Source: Paenibacillus sp. V4I3 (lineage in GTDB: Bacteria; Bacillota; Bacilli; Paenibacillales; NBRC-103111). From it: 64,000 bases of DNA. Shown here in pieces: positions 17,959 to 26,340 of the stretch. How positions within the stretch are numbered: the stretch's first letter is position 1; each line of letters opens with the position of its first letter. A model generated the notes under the pieces. The model was not told the origin of the DNA, did not search any database, and saw nothing but the letters and a program-made list of their open reading frames with translations. Position numbers and translations under genes: made by a program. The stretch is taken from positions 5,492,501 to 5,556,500 of the forward strand of contig NZ_JAUSZA010000001.1 of NCBI RefSeq assembly GCF_030817215.1, in the 5' to 3' direction.

Positions 17959-18801
17959 CTAAAAATAACGTCGATATAATTCTCTCCGTCGTTCACCCCG
18001 CAACTGAGCATAAATTTGAGTGGTTGATGCTTTCTCATGCCCAAGCATCCCTTGTATAAACTCCAATGGTGCACCGTTATCTAACAGTTGACAAGCATAG
18101 GTATGCCGAAAACGATGTGGGTATACATTTGCAGCTACTTCACCTCGCGCTGCCAACAGTTTTAATGAGTGACGGATCGTTGGGATACTCAAACGGCGGA
18201 TAGGATGGCTTTCGGTGACAAACAACGCTTTACTGGAATCCTCACGACTCTCAAGGTATCGTTTTAACCACACCTTGCACTCTGTCGTAAAATATACTTC
18301 CCTCTGTTTGGAACCCTTACCATTTACAATGGCCGAGCAGTTTTCCCAGTTGATGTCTTCAATATTTAATTTCTGTACTTCGCCGACACGGCAACCCGTA
18401 CAATACAGAAATTCTAGAAGAGCATGCTCACGTGGTGAATGACAGGAAATCTTGAGATGGATAACATCTTCTTCAATCAGAAATTTGGGAATTCGTTTGT
18501 CCATCTTTGGTTCTCTCAACTTAAGGGATGGATTTTTAGGAATATGGCCTTCTTCAAAAGCAAAACGAAAAAGAGAACGTACAAATCGGATCCGATGTCC
18601 TAAACTGCTTGGTTTTAATCGCTCTGTTTGTTTGGCCAAATAGTCTTTTAGCTGATTTAAAGATACCTCCTCGAGTTCGAGATTACCCATTTCGCGGATC
18701 AACATCTTTAACTGAAGTGAGTAAGCTTTTAATGTGTGAGGACTGAACCCCAATATTCGTTTATCGGTTTCATACAGTATCCATAGCTCGTCTAATTTCA
18801 T
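17959..18801 (-). CDS. Tyrosine recombinase / integrase (XerC/D-like)
   Basis: This 280-residue site-specific recombinase has a SAM-like N-terminal core-binding domain (1-95) and a catalytic domain with Arg138 (TGCRVGEV), Lys162 (NGKGSKQR), His229 and Arg232 (PHRFRHTYA), His255 (LGHE) and Tyr264 (TTQIYAQL). The start at 18801 has GGGAGG 8 nt upstream; an ATG at 18822 does not. The length is that of XerC/D-type enzymes, and the extra helix of integron integrases between the catalytic boxes is not apparent. It lies at the end of a run of small genes that alternate with hairpin repeats, so it could act on them. It may equally be the relic of an integrated element. Confidence 0.9.
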   Translation of the reverse strand: MKLDELWILYETDKRILGFSPHTLKAYSLQLKMLIREMGNLELEEVSLNQLKDYLAKQTERLKPSSLGHRIRFVRSLFRFAFEEGHIPKNPSLKLREPKMDKRIPKFLIEEDVIHLKISCHSPREHALLEFLYCTGCRVGEVQKLNIEDINWENCSAIVNGKGSKQREVYFTTECKVWLKRYLESREDSSKALFVTESHPIRRLSIPTIRHSLKLLAARGEVAANVYPHRFRHTYACQLLDNGAPLEFIQGMLGHEKASTTQIYAQLRGERRRELYRRYF

Positions 18802-18828
18802 AGCAAAACCCTCCCAATTCATCTAATA

Positions 18829-18847
18829 ATTCTAGTTTTACTAGAAT
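18829..18847 (-). promoter_or_regulatory. Inverted repeat upstream of the recombinase
   Basis: ATTCTAG and CTAGAAT, 7-bp perfect arms around TTTTA, lie 28 bases before the recombinase start. This could be an operator or a recombinase binding site. Confidence 0.4.
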
Positions 18848-18975
18848 CGGGAGGATTTAATCTGTCTAAATCATCTTTTTCAAAATAATTAAGATAACAC
18901 GCAGTTTGAATCTAAGTGCCCATGAGCTTAATAACAAAATCTTAGCAACATATTCGAAACTGACTGTTAAAAATA

Positions 18976-19054
18976 TTTCATAACTTCTCGAGATTTACTG
19001 TAAATAATTTCATATTTATGAAATAATGTAATGATAAATTATTTTATTTCATAA
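18976..19054 (+). promoter_or_regulatory. Triple TTTCATA motif upstream of the small gene at 19067
   Basis: TTTCATAA occurs at 18976 and 19047, and TTTCATA at 19008. The middle one is half of an 8-bp-arm palindrome (ATTTCATA, TT, TATGAAAT, 19007-19024). The spacing of about 32 and 39 nt suggests a multi-site operator over the promoter. Confidence 0.45.
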
Positions 19055-19066
19055 AGGGAGATAACA

Positions 19067-19264
19067 ATGCCAAAACAACGTCAACTAATAGAACCTTCAG
19101 ACTTTGAACGAATGCGTGTATTTCAACAGCCAATCTCAATCTTTTTACAAGGTGAACTTATAGGTGAGAATGTAATAATTCAATCTCATGATGAAGAACT
19201 TGTATTAAGCACCATTGGAGAACGGTACGTTAAGGCAAATTGTCAATTTCTTAGTAAAAGATAA
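19067..19264 (+). CDS. Small hypothetical protein
   Basis: A 65-residue soluble protein that I do not recognise. It has a good binding site (AAAGGGAG, 7 nt before the ATG) and ends just before a dispersed hairpin repeat. Two beta-rich segments (SIFLQGELIGENVIIQS and ELVLSTIGERYVKANC) suggest a small beta fold. It is transcribed away from the recombinase. Confidence 0.65.
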   Translation: MPKQRQLIEPSDFERMRVFQQPISIFLQGELIGENVIIQSHDEELVLSTIGERYVKANCQFLSKR

Positions 19265-19326
19265 TTCCAATACTATACTCATAATCATAGAATATAGTTA
19301 TCACTAAGAAGAATAAACCTAATAAT

Positions 19327-19393
19327 AAAAGGTCAGTCTGCTGATGCAAACTGACCTTTTGTTATTCAACTATCGTTCTCCGATAGCGTAATC
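19327..19393 (-). repeat. Dispersed hairpin repeat, copy 1
   Basis: A stem AAAAGGTCAGT / ACTGACCTTTT is followed by the family's boundary hairpin CTATCG-TTCTC-CGATAG. It lies about 40 nt after the stop of the S51 peptidase gene. The stem may also terminate transcription from both sides. Confidence 0.7.
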
Positions 19394-19431
19394 AAATGAG
19401 GCGTAGAGTTAATGCTGATAGTTGTCGTTTG

Positions 19432-20079
19432 TTACGTTATTTTCTCGATTACCCCACCATTAAAGTAAATAGCTTCGTTATCAGTAATTCTTTCAACTTC
19501 ATGTTGGTACAATTTTTCAAATTCTTGTATTCTAGTTTCATGAGTTTTTTCGTGCGGAAATTTATTATTCGTTCCATAATGTGGGAAAATAACAAGTTGG
19601 ATTAATTCAAGTGCAGTAAGTTCATTCAAACCAAGATGATTAAACTGTGGAGTAAAGTGGTCCACTATACGTATATCGGGTCCTAAAACCACGGTTCCTG
19701 CACTTATCCCCACAAGTACTGTACCTTTGTTACTCAACTCTTTAATTATCTTGTCTGCTCCACTCGACTTTAGATGATGTAATAGGTAATAAGGATTCCC
19801 ACCACTCAAACATATGACGTCATAGTCATACAGTTTTTCTGCATTCTCAAACTCAATGTCTATAAAATCACTTTTTTGAAATCCCATGGATTCAAAAGCC
19901 TGTTTCGCTTTAATGGATACCGGAGCAAGTGATTTAAGTCGGCCATGAGCCGTTGGAATAATAGCAGCAGTCGATTTATTTGGACTTTGATCGATTAGAC
20001 GGAGTAATGCTTCTGTAATCTTTGAAGTAGTAAATCCATCAGAGGTTAACAACATTTTTCTCTTACTTTCCTTATCCAT
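19432..20079 (-). CDS. Peptidase S51 family protein (dipeptidase E-like)
   Basis: S51 enzymes (PepE, cyanophycinase) are serine peptidases in a class I glutamine amidotransferase-like fold. The nucleophile elbow GISAGTVVLGP is present, preceded by VICLSGGNPYYLL, which is the family's 'GGN' loop, and the late FPHYG segment gives the His region. The start ATG at 20079 has GAGGG 5 nt upstream; an earlier ATG at 20148 would add a 23-residue tail unlike the family. It is a single-gene unit with hairpin repeats on both sides. The peptide substrate is unknown. Confidence 0.85.
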   Translation of the reverse strand: MDKESKRKMLLTSDGFTTSKITEALLRLIDQSPNKSTAAIIPTAHGRLKSLAPVSIKAKQAFESMGFQKSDFIDIEFENAEKLYDYDVICLSGGNPYYLLHHLKSSGADKIIKELSNKGTVLVGISAGTVVLGPDIRIVDHFTPQFNHLGLNELTALELIQLVIFPHYGTNNKFPHEKTHETRIQEFEKLYQHEVERITDNEAIYFNGGVIEKIT

Positions 20080-20183
20080 AATTACCCTCTTCTCAACGTT
20101 TTTCCTAATACTGACATTGCTTACTGATTCACCATGCCGATACACCAATAGTTATAAAATAATTCCATGCAAAATTTCATTAT

Positions 20184-20274
20184 CCTGCCCGTTACTTCAA
20201 CAGACAACGGCAGCCGATCGTGCGCCGGCTGCCGTCATGTCGTGAATGAACTATCGTTCCTCGTTAGCTTAATA
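20184..20274 (-). repeat. Dispersed hairpin repeat, copy 2
   Basis: This is a full copy. On the minus strand it reads AAGCTAACG-AGGAA-CGATAGTT, then an inner stem ACGGCAGCC / GGCTGCCGT, then TTGAAGTAACGGGCAGG. It lies 25 nt after the stop of the SUKH gene. Confidence 0.85.
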
Positions 20275-20298
20275 ACTTGAAGTGAAATTCCACATTCG

Positions 20299-20781
20299 TT
20301 AGATTATTGCATTCTTAAACAAAGAAGAAAGGTTATTTGTTAATTGAACTTTAGTAAAATCATCGTGATATAGACGAAATACTCCTGGATTATCGTTTGA
20401 GCTTAATTTGATAAATATAGGGTCTCCGCTCCCGTGGGAGCAACTAGCTACAAAAACGTATCCATCTTTTAATGCTGATATTCCAGGTTCACATTCGGTG
20501 CTCTCAACAATTATATCGTTCACACTACCCCACATCATATAAGAAATCCCGTCGTAATCTTCATCTGGTTCATCTTCCTGAACACCAAACTCCGCATCAA
20601 TTAAAGGAACGGTTGTGTAAAGTTCGATGTACCATTTTGGCAATTTCATCTTTAATTTTCTTTCTAACACTACTATGTCACTTTCGTTTGCTGTTTTACC
20701 AATAAAATCAGGATATTTTAACTTAATTCTATCCACTAACATCTTGGCTTCGAAAATAATTTCATTTTCATTATTTGTCAT
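20299..20781 (-). CDS. SMI1/KNR4 (SUKH) family protein
   Basis: This 160-residue protein has the SUKH signature: an opening ESDIVVLERKLKMKLPKWY ('I..lE..l...LP..y'), a central acidic loop, and a C-terminal SHGSGDPIFIKL segment. SUKH proteins are often immunity proteins against polymorphic toxins, but many are stand-alone genes of unknown role. No toxin gene is adjacent. The ATG has a GGGGGG site 8 nt upstream. It lies between two copies of the hairpin repeat as a one-gene unit. Confidence 0.8.
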   Translation of the reverse strand: MTNNENEIIFEAKMLVDRIKLKYPDFIGKTANESDIVVLERKLKMKLPKWYIELYTTVPLIDAEFGVQEDEPDEDYDGISYMMWGSVNDIIVESTECEPGISALKDGYVFVASCSHGSGDPIFIKLSSNDNPGVFRLYHDDFTKVQLTNNLSSLFKNAII

Positions 20782-20893
20782 TATTCAATCCCCCCACAGT
20801 AAACATTTAAACCTTGTTGTTATTTTAGTCTGCTTATCCATAAGAAATCATCCCTTTTATTGTCATTGTATCCAATTCAGGGACTGAAGAAAA

Positions 20894-20984
20894 CTGCCCG
20901 TTAGCGTGGAAACGGCAGCCGATCGATCATTGGCAGGCTGCCACGGTCTCTCTATCAGCTATCGATCCCAGTTAACTTAATAAT
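20894..20984 (-). repeat. Dispersed hairpin repeat, copy 3
   Basis: Same architecture: AAGTTAACTGGGATCGATAG boundary, inner stem GGCAGCC / GGCTGCC, and CGCTAACGGGCAG end. It lies about 110 nt upstream of the SUKH gene and 80 nt before the gene at 21062. Confidence 0.8.
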
Positions 20985-21061
20985 CGGCCACATTCTCCGA
21001 ATAGTTTCCATAAATTTTACAAATAATACCATAAAACTAATTTAGAGAGGATGATTAATTT

Positions 21062-21460
21062 TTGAGAAAATCATTATTGATGCTGGTTTTAGCCTTTCTA
21101 TTCCTTAATTTAGCCCCTAATACTGCAGAAGGCAATCAGAGTAATCCACTCACTCCTGAAGAGAAGTCTTTCCTGTGGTATAAAGATTTTGTAAGCTCGT
21201 GTCTAGGACCGAACATTATGGAATCGATTAAAATGGAGTATAACATCTCTCAGGGGGGCTACGGCTATGAAAATAGATATGAGAAAAATAAAATAAGTTA
21301 CGGGCTGCAAGAGGGATATGATGGATTTGTTATTGTTGTTTATGTATGACCTAACGATGTTGATCACCTTGATCGATTAACTTTTTATGTAAAACCCCAA
21401 CTAATCCAATATGGAAAAGGTATCAAATTATTGAAGTATGAAAGAGCAGTCGATTCGTAA
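21062..21460 (+). pseudogene. Exported hypothetical protein interrupted by an in-frame TGA
   Basis: A TTG start with GAGAGG upstream begins a signal peptide (MRKSLLMLVLAFLFLN). The frame stops at a TGA after residue 95. It then continues in the same register for 36 codons (PNDVDHLDRLTFYVKPQLIQ...) to TAA at 21458-21460. A single substitution would restore a 132-residue secreted protein. The product is not recognised. This is the only gene in the local repeat array on the plus strand. Confidence 0.65.
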
Positions 21461-21504
21461 TAAATTAAATAAGTTCAATCGAGAGAGTAATATCTTTTAT
21501 TGCT

Positions 21505-22446
21505 CGCTTTAACGAAACCAGGTAGCAACTGCCGTGTGGCGAATTGCTACCTGGTTATTGCGCTAACGGTAACAATAGGTAAGCATTTGATGTCATCTCC
21601 AGCTTTTCCCCTGCTCCACACCGGACGTGCCAGTTTCCCGGCATCCGGCGTTCCCTCTAACTGAATTTACTAAATCATAAGTTCCTCGTTACTCAAGGAT
21701 ATTGACGTTTTGTCATCCTAGTAGCTTGCACTGTGGCATCCATTGATGTTCCCACGTTCCTACCTGATCGGTGCAATTCACGCTTGGAAAACAATTTTTC
21801 TTTTCAGTTAGACTTGGGGCTGTTCCTCCACTCCCATTACAGGAGATTCACCAGTCGCGCCCCTGCCCTCACAAGGATTAATGTATTTCGGCATGTGCCT
21901 TATAACAACCGTTTTGGGTAACAGCCCTTGTTGCAACGTCCCTTGCTTTCCAAGTCCCTTACATCCTAGCTATTCTTTCTGGACTTAGGTGCTTCCTCTA
22001 AGCCTGTGAGACCAATGCCGCCATTGTTTGGCATAGCGTATTTCATAGGAAAAATTCTTACTCTACGCCGCTCACCCCATCATTTGATGGTGCATATGTT
22101 TCCATATGCTCTAACTTTAGACCTGTACATTCGGAAGTTCGTCAGTTCAGTCTGTTTGAACATTCTCACCATATCCAGTTTTTCAGCCGCGCGGCATATC
22201 CGTTAGCATACCTTTTCTATTCGAATGGCTCTAGCCTTCGTTCTGCCGAATCTACCTGTACTTCACACCACATGACCTGTTAGTCATGACGCGCGCAGGA
22301 GTATTGGCGGAATGGTTTCGGGATACATGGTTCCGTCATTCCCATCCTCGGTTGTAAAGTTAAGATTACTCATTGCAATCTCCTGCTTTTCACGAAGTTA
22401 GTCGCTTATAGCAGAACTTGTCATACTTTTCCGTTAGCTCAATCAA
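21505..22446 (-). repeat. Dispersed hairpin repeat, copy 4, split by a group II intron
   Basis: The two parts are 21505-21568 and 22427-22446. Removing 21569-22426 joins the arms TTGCGCTAACG and CGTTAGCTCAA around a 5-nt loop, which is the boundary hairpin of this family. The inner stem AACCAGGTAGCAA / TTGCTACCTGGTT is at 21515-21556. The TGA stop of the gene at 22439 lies inside the repeat edge. Confidence 0.75.
21569..22426 (-). ncRNA. ORF-less group II intron
   Basis: On the minus strand a domain V hairpin is seen at 21616-21654: CGCCGGATGCC, a GAAA-type loop (GGGAAACT) and GGCACGTCCGG. It is followed by a domain VI region and a 3' end in AC. The catalytic triad position appears to be CGC, which I recall as typical of group IIC introns. 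The proposed 5' end is GTATGAC at 22426. These ends are chosen because their removal restores the repeat hairpin. The 858 nt contain no reverse transcriptase frame, so mobility would need an enzyme supplied in trans. The boundaries are inferred to within a few bases. Confidence 0.75.
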
Positions 22447-22633
22447 CTTTCTCTTTTTGAGCCCTTTGGGTTTCTCTAAATGAACCGAACATGCCTGTAA
22501 AAAGCCCGATTAACCCAATAGTAAATCCATATCCAGAAGAACCTTCAAAAGCTAACAAAACAATTACTCCGAACAATGTTATATGAACACCTAAAAGTTG
22601 AACTTGAAGAGCACTTGGATTGATAAAGTCCAT
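22439..22633 (-). CDS. Small two-helix membrane protein
   Basis: A 64-residue hydrophobic protein with two predicted membrane helices (LLGVHITLFGVIVLLAF and GFTIGLIGLFTGMFG) and a charged tail. The ATG at 22633 has AGGTGG 5 nt upstream; an earlier start at 22648 is weaker. Its TGA stop overlaps the edge of the hairpin repeat. Function unknown. Confidence 0.65.
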   Translation of the reverse strand: MDFINPSALQVQLLGVHITLFGVIVLLAFEGSSGYGFTIGLIGLFTGMFGSFRETQRAQKEKVD

Positions 22634-22870
22634 TAATACCACCTGCATAAAAGATTACAATAACTATTAGAATTAGAACGATTAATCACACTAAGCTAAA
22701 ACTAACCATCTTGACCCTCTCCTCTAAAAAATTTAAACAAATGTTTTCAACCACACCATTCCCTAAGAATCTTCTTAAGTATATTCGTTTAAAGTGATTT
22801 TTTTCCTACATATGTGTTTTTGAATTAGCCTAAACCTCTACCAAGCAAGCTTAACGTAATATACAAGCGA

Positions 22871-24484
22871 TCACTCCTCGTAGTGATAATCTCTGAATTC
22901 CTGTGGCGTGGTGCCTACCATTTTCTTGAATAGGAAGGTAAAATATGCCGCAGTCTGAAAGCCGACACGTTCCGCCACCTCGTAAACCTTGATATTCGGA
23001 TCCCCGAGCAGTTCCTTCGCTTTGGCCATCCGTGCCTCTTGCACGAATTCCGAGAGGGTCTGGCCCGTTTCCTTCTTGAACAGAACACTTAGATAACTGG
23101 CGTTCAGATGGAACTGTTCGGCTAATTGCTTCACCGTCACGTTATCCTGCAGATGTTCTTCCAGATAGCGCGAAATCTTATGGACGAGGTTATGCTGCTG
23201 CCTGGTTTGCTCCTTCTGCTTTAACACGCTATATTGGTTCAGATACTCCAGAACTACTCCCCTGATCTCTGTCGCGTTGGTGCAAATGATCAGTTTCTGC
23301 CATATCAGGATGTTCGATTCCCCATCGGAATCCTTGGTCCGCTTGATCTTACGCGCCAATTCGCTGATGAGTCCCATGCCGAATGCCTGCACATACGAGA
23401 AGGACACCGGCTCCTGTGTTAACAGCATGTCGAAGGCATGGTCGAAATATACAACGGCATTGCCGCTGTCTCCCTTCTCCAGCATCTTGACGATCTCGGG
23501 GATGTATTCTTCGCGTAGCCGAAAGTCGCGGTATTCGGTCATTTCCCCCCTGTCGAAATAGAGGAGTTGGCCTGGACCGGCCAGTCTGCCGTTGGCCATC
23601 ATGTATTTGACTTCCTTGTACAATAGCGGAATCTCTTCCCAGCCGAGGCATTCCCTGCTGATTCCAACGGTCACCGTTGTGTTATACTGCTCCCTTAGCA
23701 CGTCTTGTATAAAGGCTAGCTGCTTTTCCAGCTTGGCGCGGTCTAGCGGGGAGGCATTCAGATAGATGACCGCCGCTTCGTCCACCCCTGTCTTGCCAAA
23801 GTATGTCCCTGTGAATCCGGATAAACCCACCTTGACGATTTTCATCAGCCCTTCGCTGAATACAACCCATTCCCTAGCATCGTGCGCGTTGGAAGGAGTA
23901 AGCCTGTCGTATCCGAATAAAAAGAGACTGGTCTGCCAATTCCTTTCCGGCAGCTCAAGTAGACGTCGCCAGGATTCCAGCAACTCCACACTGAGAATCC
24001 GCCCCTCGATCAGGTCGTTGACGAACCGTTCCTGCAGAACGTCGAGACTGCCGGTCACCTTTTCTTTCAGGGCGGTAGTCTCCCGTTCAATCCGAATCCT
24101 TTTCTCAATTGAATCGCGGAACGCGGCTAGCTTCTCCTCTAGCTCCTGCGTCTTGATGGGCTTCAGCACATAGGCCTTGGCCCCGAGATGAATGGCCTCC
24201 TGGACAAATTCAAATTCGTCATACCCGCTGATCATCACGGTTTGCATGGACTGCAGATGCGGATAATCCGATTTGCACTTGGCCAACAACTCAATCCCCG
24301 TCATCCCGGGCATCGACACATCCGTAATGAGAACATCCACCCGGGTATCGGCCATAATCGCAAGCGCCTCCTCCCCCGACTCGGCGGTCACAGGCTGATG
24401 GTATCCCAATTTTTCCCAATCGATATGGCGAACAAGCCCTTGGATATGCATCGGCTCGTCATCGACGATTAATGCCTGGATCAT
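22871..24484 (-). CDS. YesN-type response regulator, AraC family
   Basis: A receiver domain at the N-terminus carries the phosphoacceptor Asp (LITDVSMPG, about residue 55), the switch residues (MISGY) and Lys (VLKPI). A helical middle region follows and the C-terminus has a two-HTH AraC domain (FHLNASYLSVLFKKETG and GFQTAAYFTFLFKKMVGTTP). It is the cognate regulator of the YesM-type kinase upstream, with which it overlaps by one base (TGATG), and likely activates the sugar transporter genes of the same operon. The ATG at 24484 is preceded by AGGTG. It is the last gene of the operon. Confidence 0.92.
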   Translation of the reverse strand: MIQALIVDDEPMHIQGLVRHIDWEKLGYHQPVTAESGEEALAIMADTRVDVLITDVSMPGMTGIELLAKCKSDYPHLQSMQTVMISGYDEFEFVQEAIHLGAKAYVLKPIKTQELEEKLAAFRDSIEKRIRIERETTALKEKVTGSLDVLQERFVNDLIEGRILSVELLESWRRLLELPERNWQTSLFLFGYDRLTPSNAHDAREWVVFSEGLMKIVKVGLSGFTGTYFGKTGVDEAAVIYLNASPLDRAKLEKQLAFIQDVLREQYNTTVTVGISRECLGWEEIPLLYKEVKYMMANGRLAGPGQLLYFDRGEMTEYRDFRLREEYIPEIVKMLEKGDSGNAVVYFDHAFDMLLTQEPVSFSYVQAFGMGLISELARKIKRTKDSDGESNILIWQKLIICTNATEIRGVVLEYLNQYSVLKQKEQTRQQHNLVHKISRYLEEHLQDNVTVKQLAEQFHLNASYLSVLFKKETGQTLSEFVQEARMAKAKELLGDPNIKVYEVAERVGFQTAAYFTFLFKKMVGTTPQEFRDYHYEE

Positions 24485-26274
24485 CACTCATCACCTCGTT
24501 TAAGTTCGGGACGTATTTCGCAAACTGGAATTCGAATGGATACGGACGTCCACTCGCCCTCAATGCTGTCAATGGAAAAATGCCCCTCCAGCCCGAAGTA
24601 CAAGTTCAGCCTTTCGCGGATGTTGTTCATGCCGAACCCGTTGCTTGTACCGGTATGGGTGCCGGCTCGGATGGCCTCCAGCTTCTCGGCGGGAATCCCC
24701 TTCCCGTTATCAAAGATAAAGAATTGAACCGTGTCTTCCACCTGTTGGATCGAGATTTGAATAAAGGCATCTTTTCTCTTCGTTATGTTTCCGTGCAAAT
24801 AGCTGTTCTCCACAATCGGCTGCAGGAGCAGCTTGATGGTGTACAAATCGAGCACCTCGGTTTTCACCTGCCACTCCACGTGTACCAGATCCGGGTAACG
24901 TAACTTCTGGATTTCGACATATGCCTTTAAATGCTCGAGTTCGTCACGAATCTTGGTCACATTGACCCGGTTGTTCAACGCAATCCGATAAAAGGTTGTC
25001 AAGGCGTCGATGGTCCGGACCTGCAGCTCATCCTGCATGTCCATGGCACGCCAACGGATCAAACTGAGCGAATTATAAATGAAATGGGGATTGATTTGCG
25101 CCTGAAGCGCTTTGAACGACTGCTCCCGCTCCTGGATTATGGCTTGCGTATGCTCTTTAACAAGCCGGCCCAAACGGTTGGACATGGAGTTAAACAAGAT
25201 CTCGATCTCCCCCAATTCGTCGTTGTCCCGGTTCTTCACCGTAACCTCAAAATCCCCGTTGGAGACATCGTTCATCCGGACTCCTAATTTGCGAATCCGC
25301 CATATCACGTTTTTGAGCACCGTCGTGATCAGAAAGATCGACAAGAGTAGGAAAAAGGCGATTCCCCATCCTACCGTATAAAGTATCCGAGTGGATTGCT
25401 CCTCCAACCGGTTCAGGTGCACCAAGGCTGCAACAGTCCATTCGGAGTTGATTTTCTGCGTAATCAGGAGTTTCCCGTTGCTGGGGGAACCCATGGCACC
25501 AGGTTTATCCCAATACTCCTTGAGCGGTGTACTGGCAAGCCGGTCCCCGATCTCACCGGGGTCCGTGGATGCGATGATATTGCCGTTCTCGTCCACGATA
25601 AATAGTTCCCCCGCCCCTTCAAAGGGGTGCTCGAAAGATTCCGAGAATACTACGTTGTAGTTCAGCAGCAGGTAAACAACCCCATAAATGTTCCCGTAAG
25701 TATTTATGATCTTGTGGGAAACAACCAGTCGGGTCTTGTCATCCAGGGCGTTGGACCAATTGAGATTCCCTGGAGAATGGAGGTTGTTTTCATACCAGAC
25801 CTTCTCGGTTATTCCGGAGAGCATCCGATTTTCCGGTTTCCACAAGAGTCCGCCGTCCTGAACCAGAGTCCCATTACTATGGTAAATGCGGAAATCCTCA
25901 ATGCCAGGCAAATATTTGCTCGTGAACAGAAAAGAGCGGTCCACATATTGGACCGTCATCAGCTGCTCCTCCATATCCGCGTAGTCCCGAGAAAGGCGGG
26001 AGATCAACTCACCGTCAGTCGCTGTACGGATGGCGAGCAAATCGTAGCTTTGCTTCCGGAATTCGATGCTTTGTGCGCTTTGACGGACCGCTTCCTTGAT
26101 GGTCAGCATATAATTCGCCCTTACAATGTGCAGAGCCAGGTAACCGGCACCGACGGCCAAGAGAACCGTGGGAATGAACACAATCAGACTGTAGAATAGG
26201 ACGATTTTGCTTCTTAAGCTCATGTAACGGGTCAAACGTATGACCGATTTCTCAATAAGATGTTTGATCTTCAT
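24484..26274 (-). CDS. YesM-type sensor histidine kinase
   Basis: A membrane kinase of about 596 residues. A helix near residues 20-45 and another near 280-300 frame an extracellular dCache-like sensor domain; a HAMP segment (RIRKLGVRMNDVSNGDFEV) follows. The LytS/YesM-type phosphoacceptor region reads AQINPHFIYNSLSLI, with an ATPase domain containing PIVENSYLHG and the glycine-rich DNGKGIP and GFGMNNIRERL. It probably senses extracellular oligosaccharide, possibly through the binding protein upstream, and phosphorylates the YesN partner. The ATG at 26274 has GGAAGGGGAAAG upstream; the earlier in-frame start at 26337 lacks a site. Confidence 0.9.
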   Translation of the reverse strand: MKIKHLIEKSVIRLTRYMSLRSKIVLFYSLIVFIPTVLLAVGAGYLALHIVRANYMLTIKEAVRQSAQSIEFRKQSYDLLAIRTATDGELISRLSRDYADMEEQLMTVQYVDRSFLFTSKYLPGIEDFRIYHSNGTLVQDGGLLWKPENRMLSGITEKVWYENNLHSPGNLNWSNALDDKTRLVVSHKIINTYGNIYGVVYLLLNYNVVFSESFEHPFEGAGELFIVDENGNIIASTDPGEIGDRLASTPLKEYWDKPGAMGSPSNGKLLITQKINSEWTVAALVHLNRLEEQSTRILYTVGWGIAFFLLLSIFLITTVLKNVIWRIRKLGVRMNDVSNGDFEVTVKNRDNDELGEIEILFNSMSNRLGRLVKEHTQAIIQEREQSFKALQAQINPHFIYNSLSLIRWRAMDMQDELQVRTIDALTTFYRIALNNRVNVTKIRDELEHLKAYVEIQKLRYPDLVHVEWQVKTEVLDLYTIKLLLQPIVENSYLHGNITKRKDAFIQISIQQVEDTVQFFIFDNGKGIPAEKLEAIRAGTHTGTSNGFGMNNIRERLNLYFGLEGHFSIDSIEGEWTSVSIRIPVCEIRPELKRGDE

Positions 26275-26340
26275 AGCTTTCCCCTTCCATGAACTACAAA
26301 GGGAGCCGCCCCCCTTGGAAGAGGGCTGCTCCTTCAACTC

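Noticed and set aside
17762..17962. 66-codon plus-strand frame
   Set aside because: No binding site, no family resemblance, and biased composition; left as non-coding.
19327..22446. Canonical integron attC sites
   Set aside because: The outer GTTAG boxes of the repeat are in the same orientation rather than inverted, and the recombinase lacks the visible integron-specific insertion. I therefore describe it only as cassette-like.
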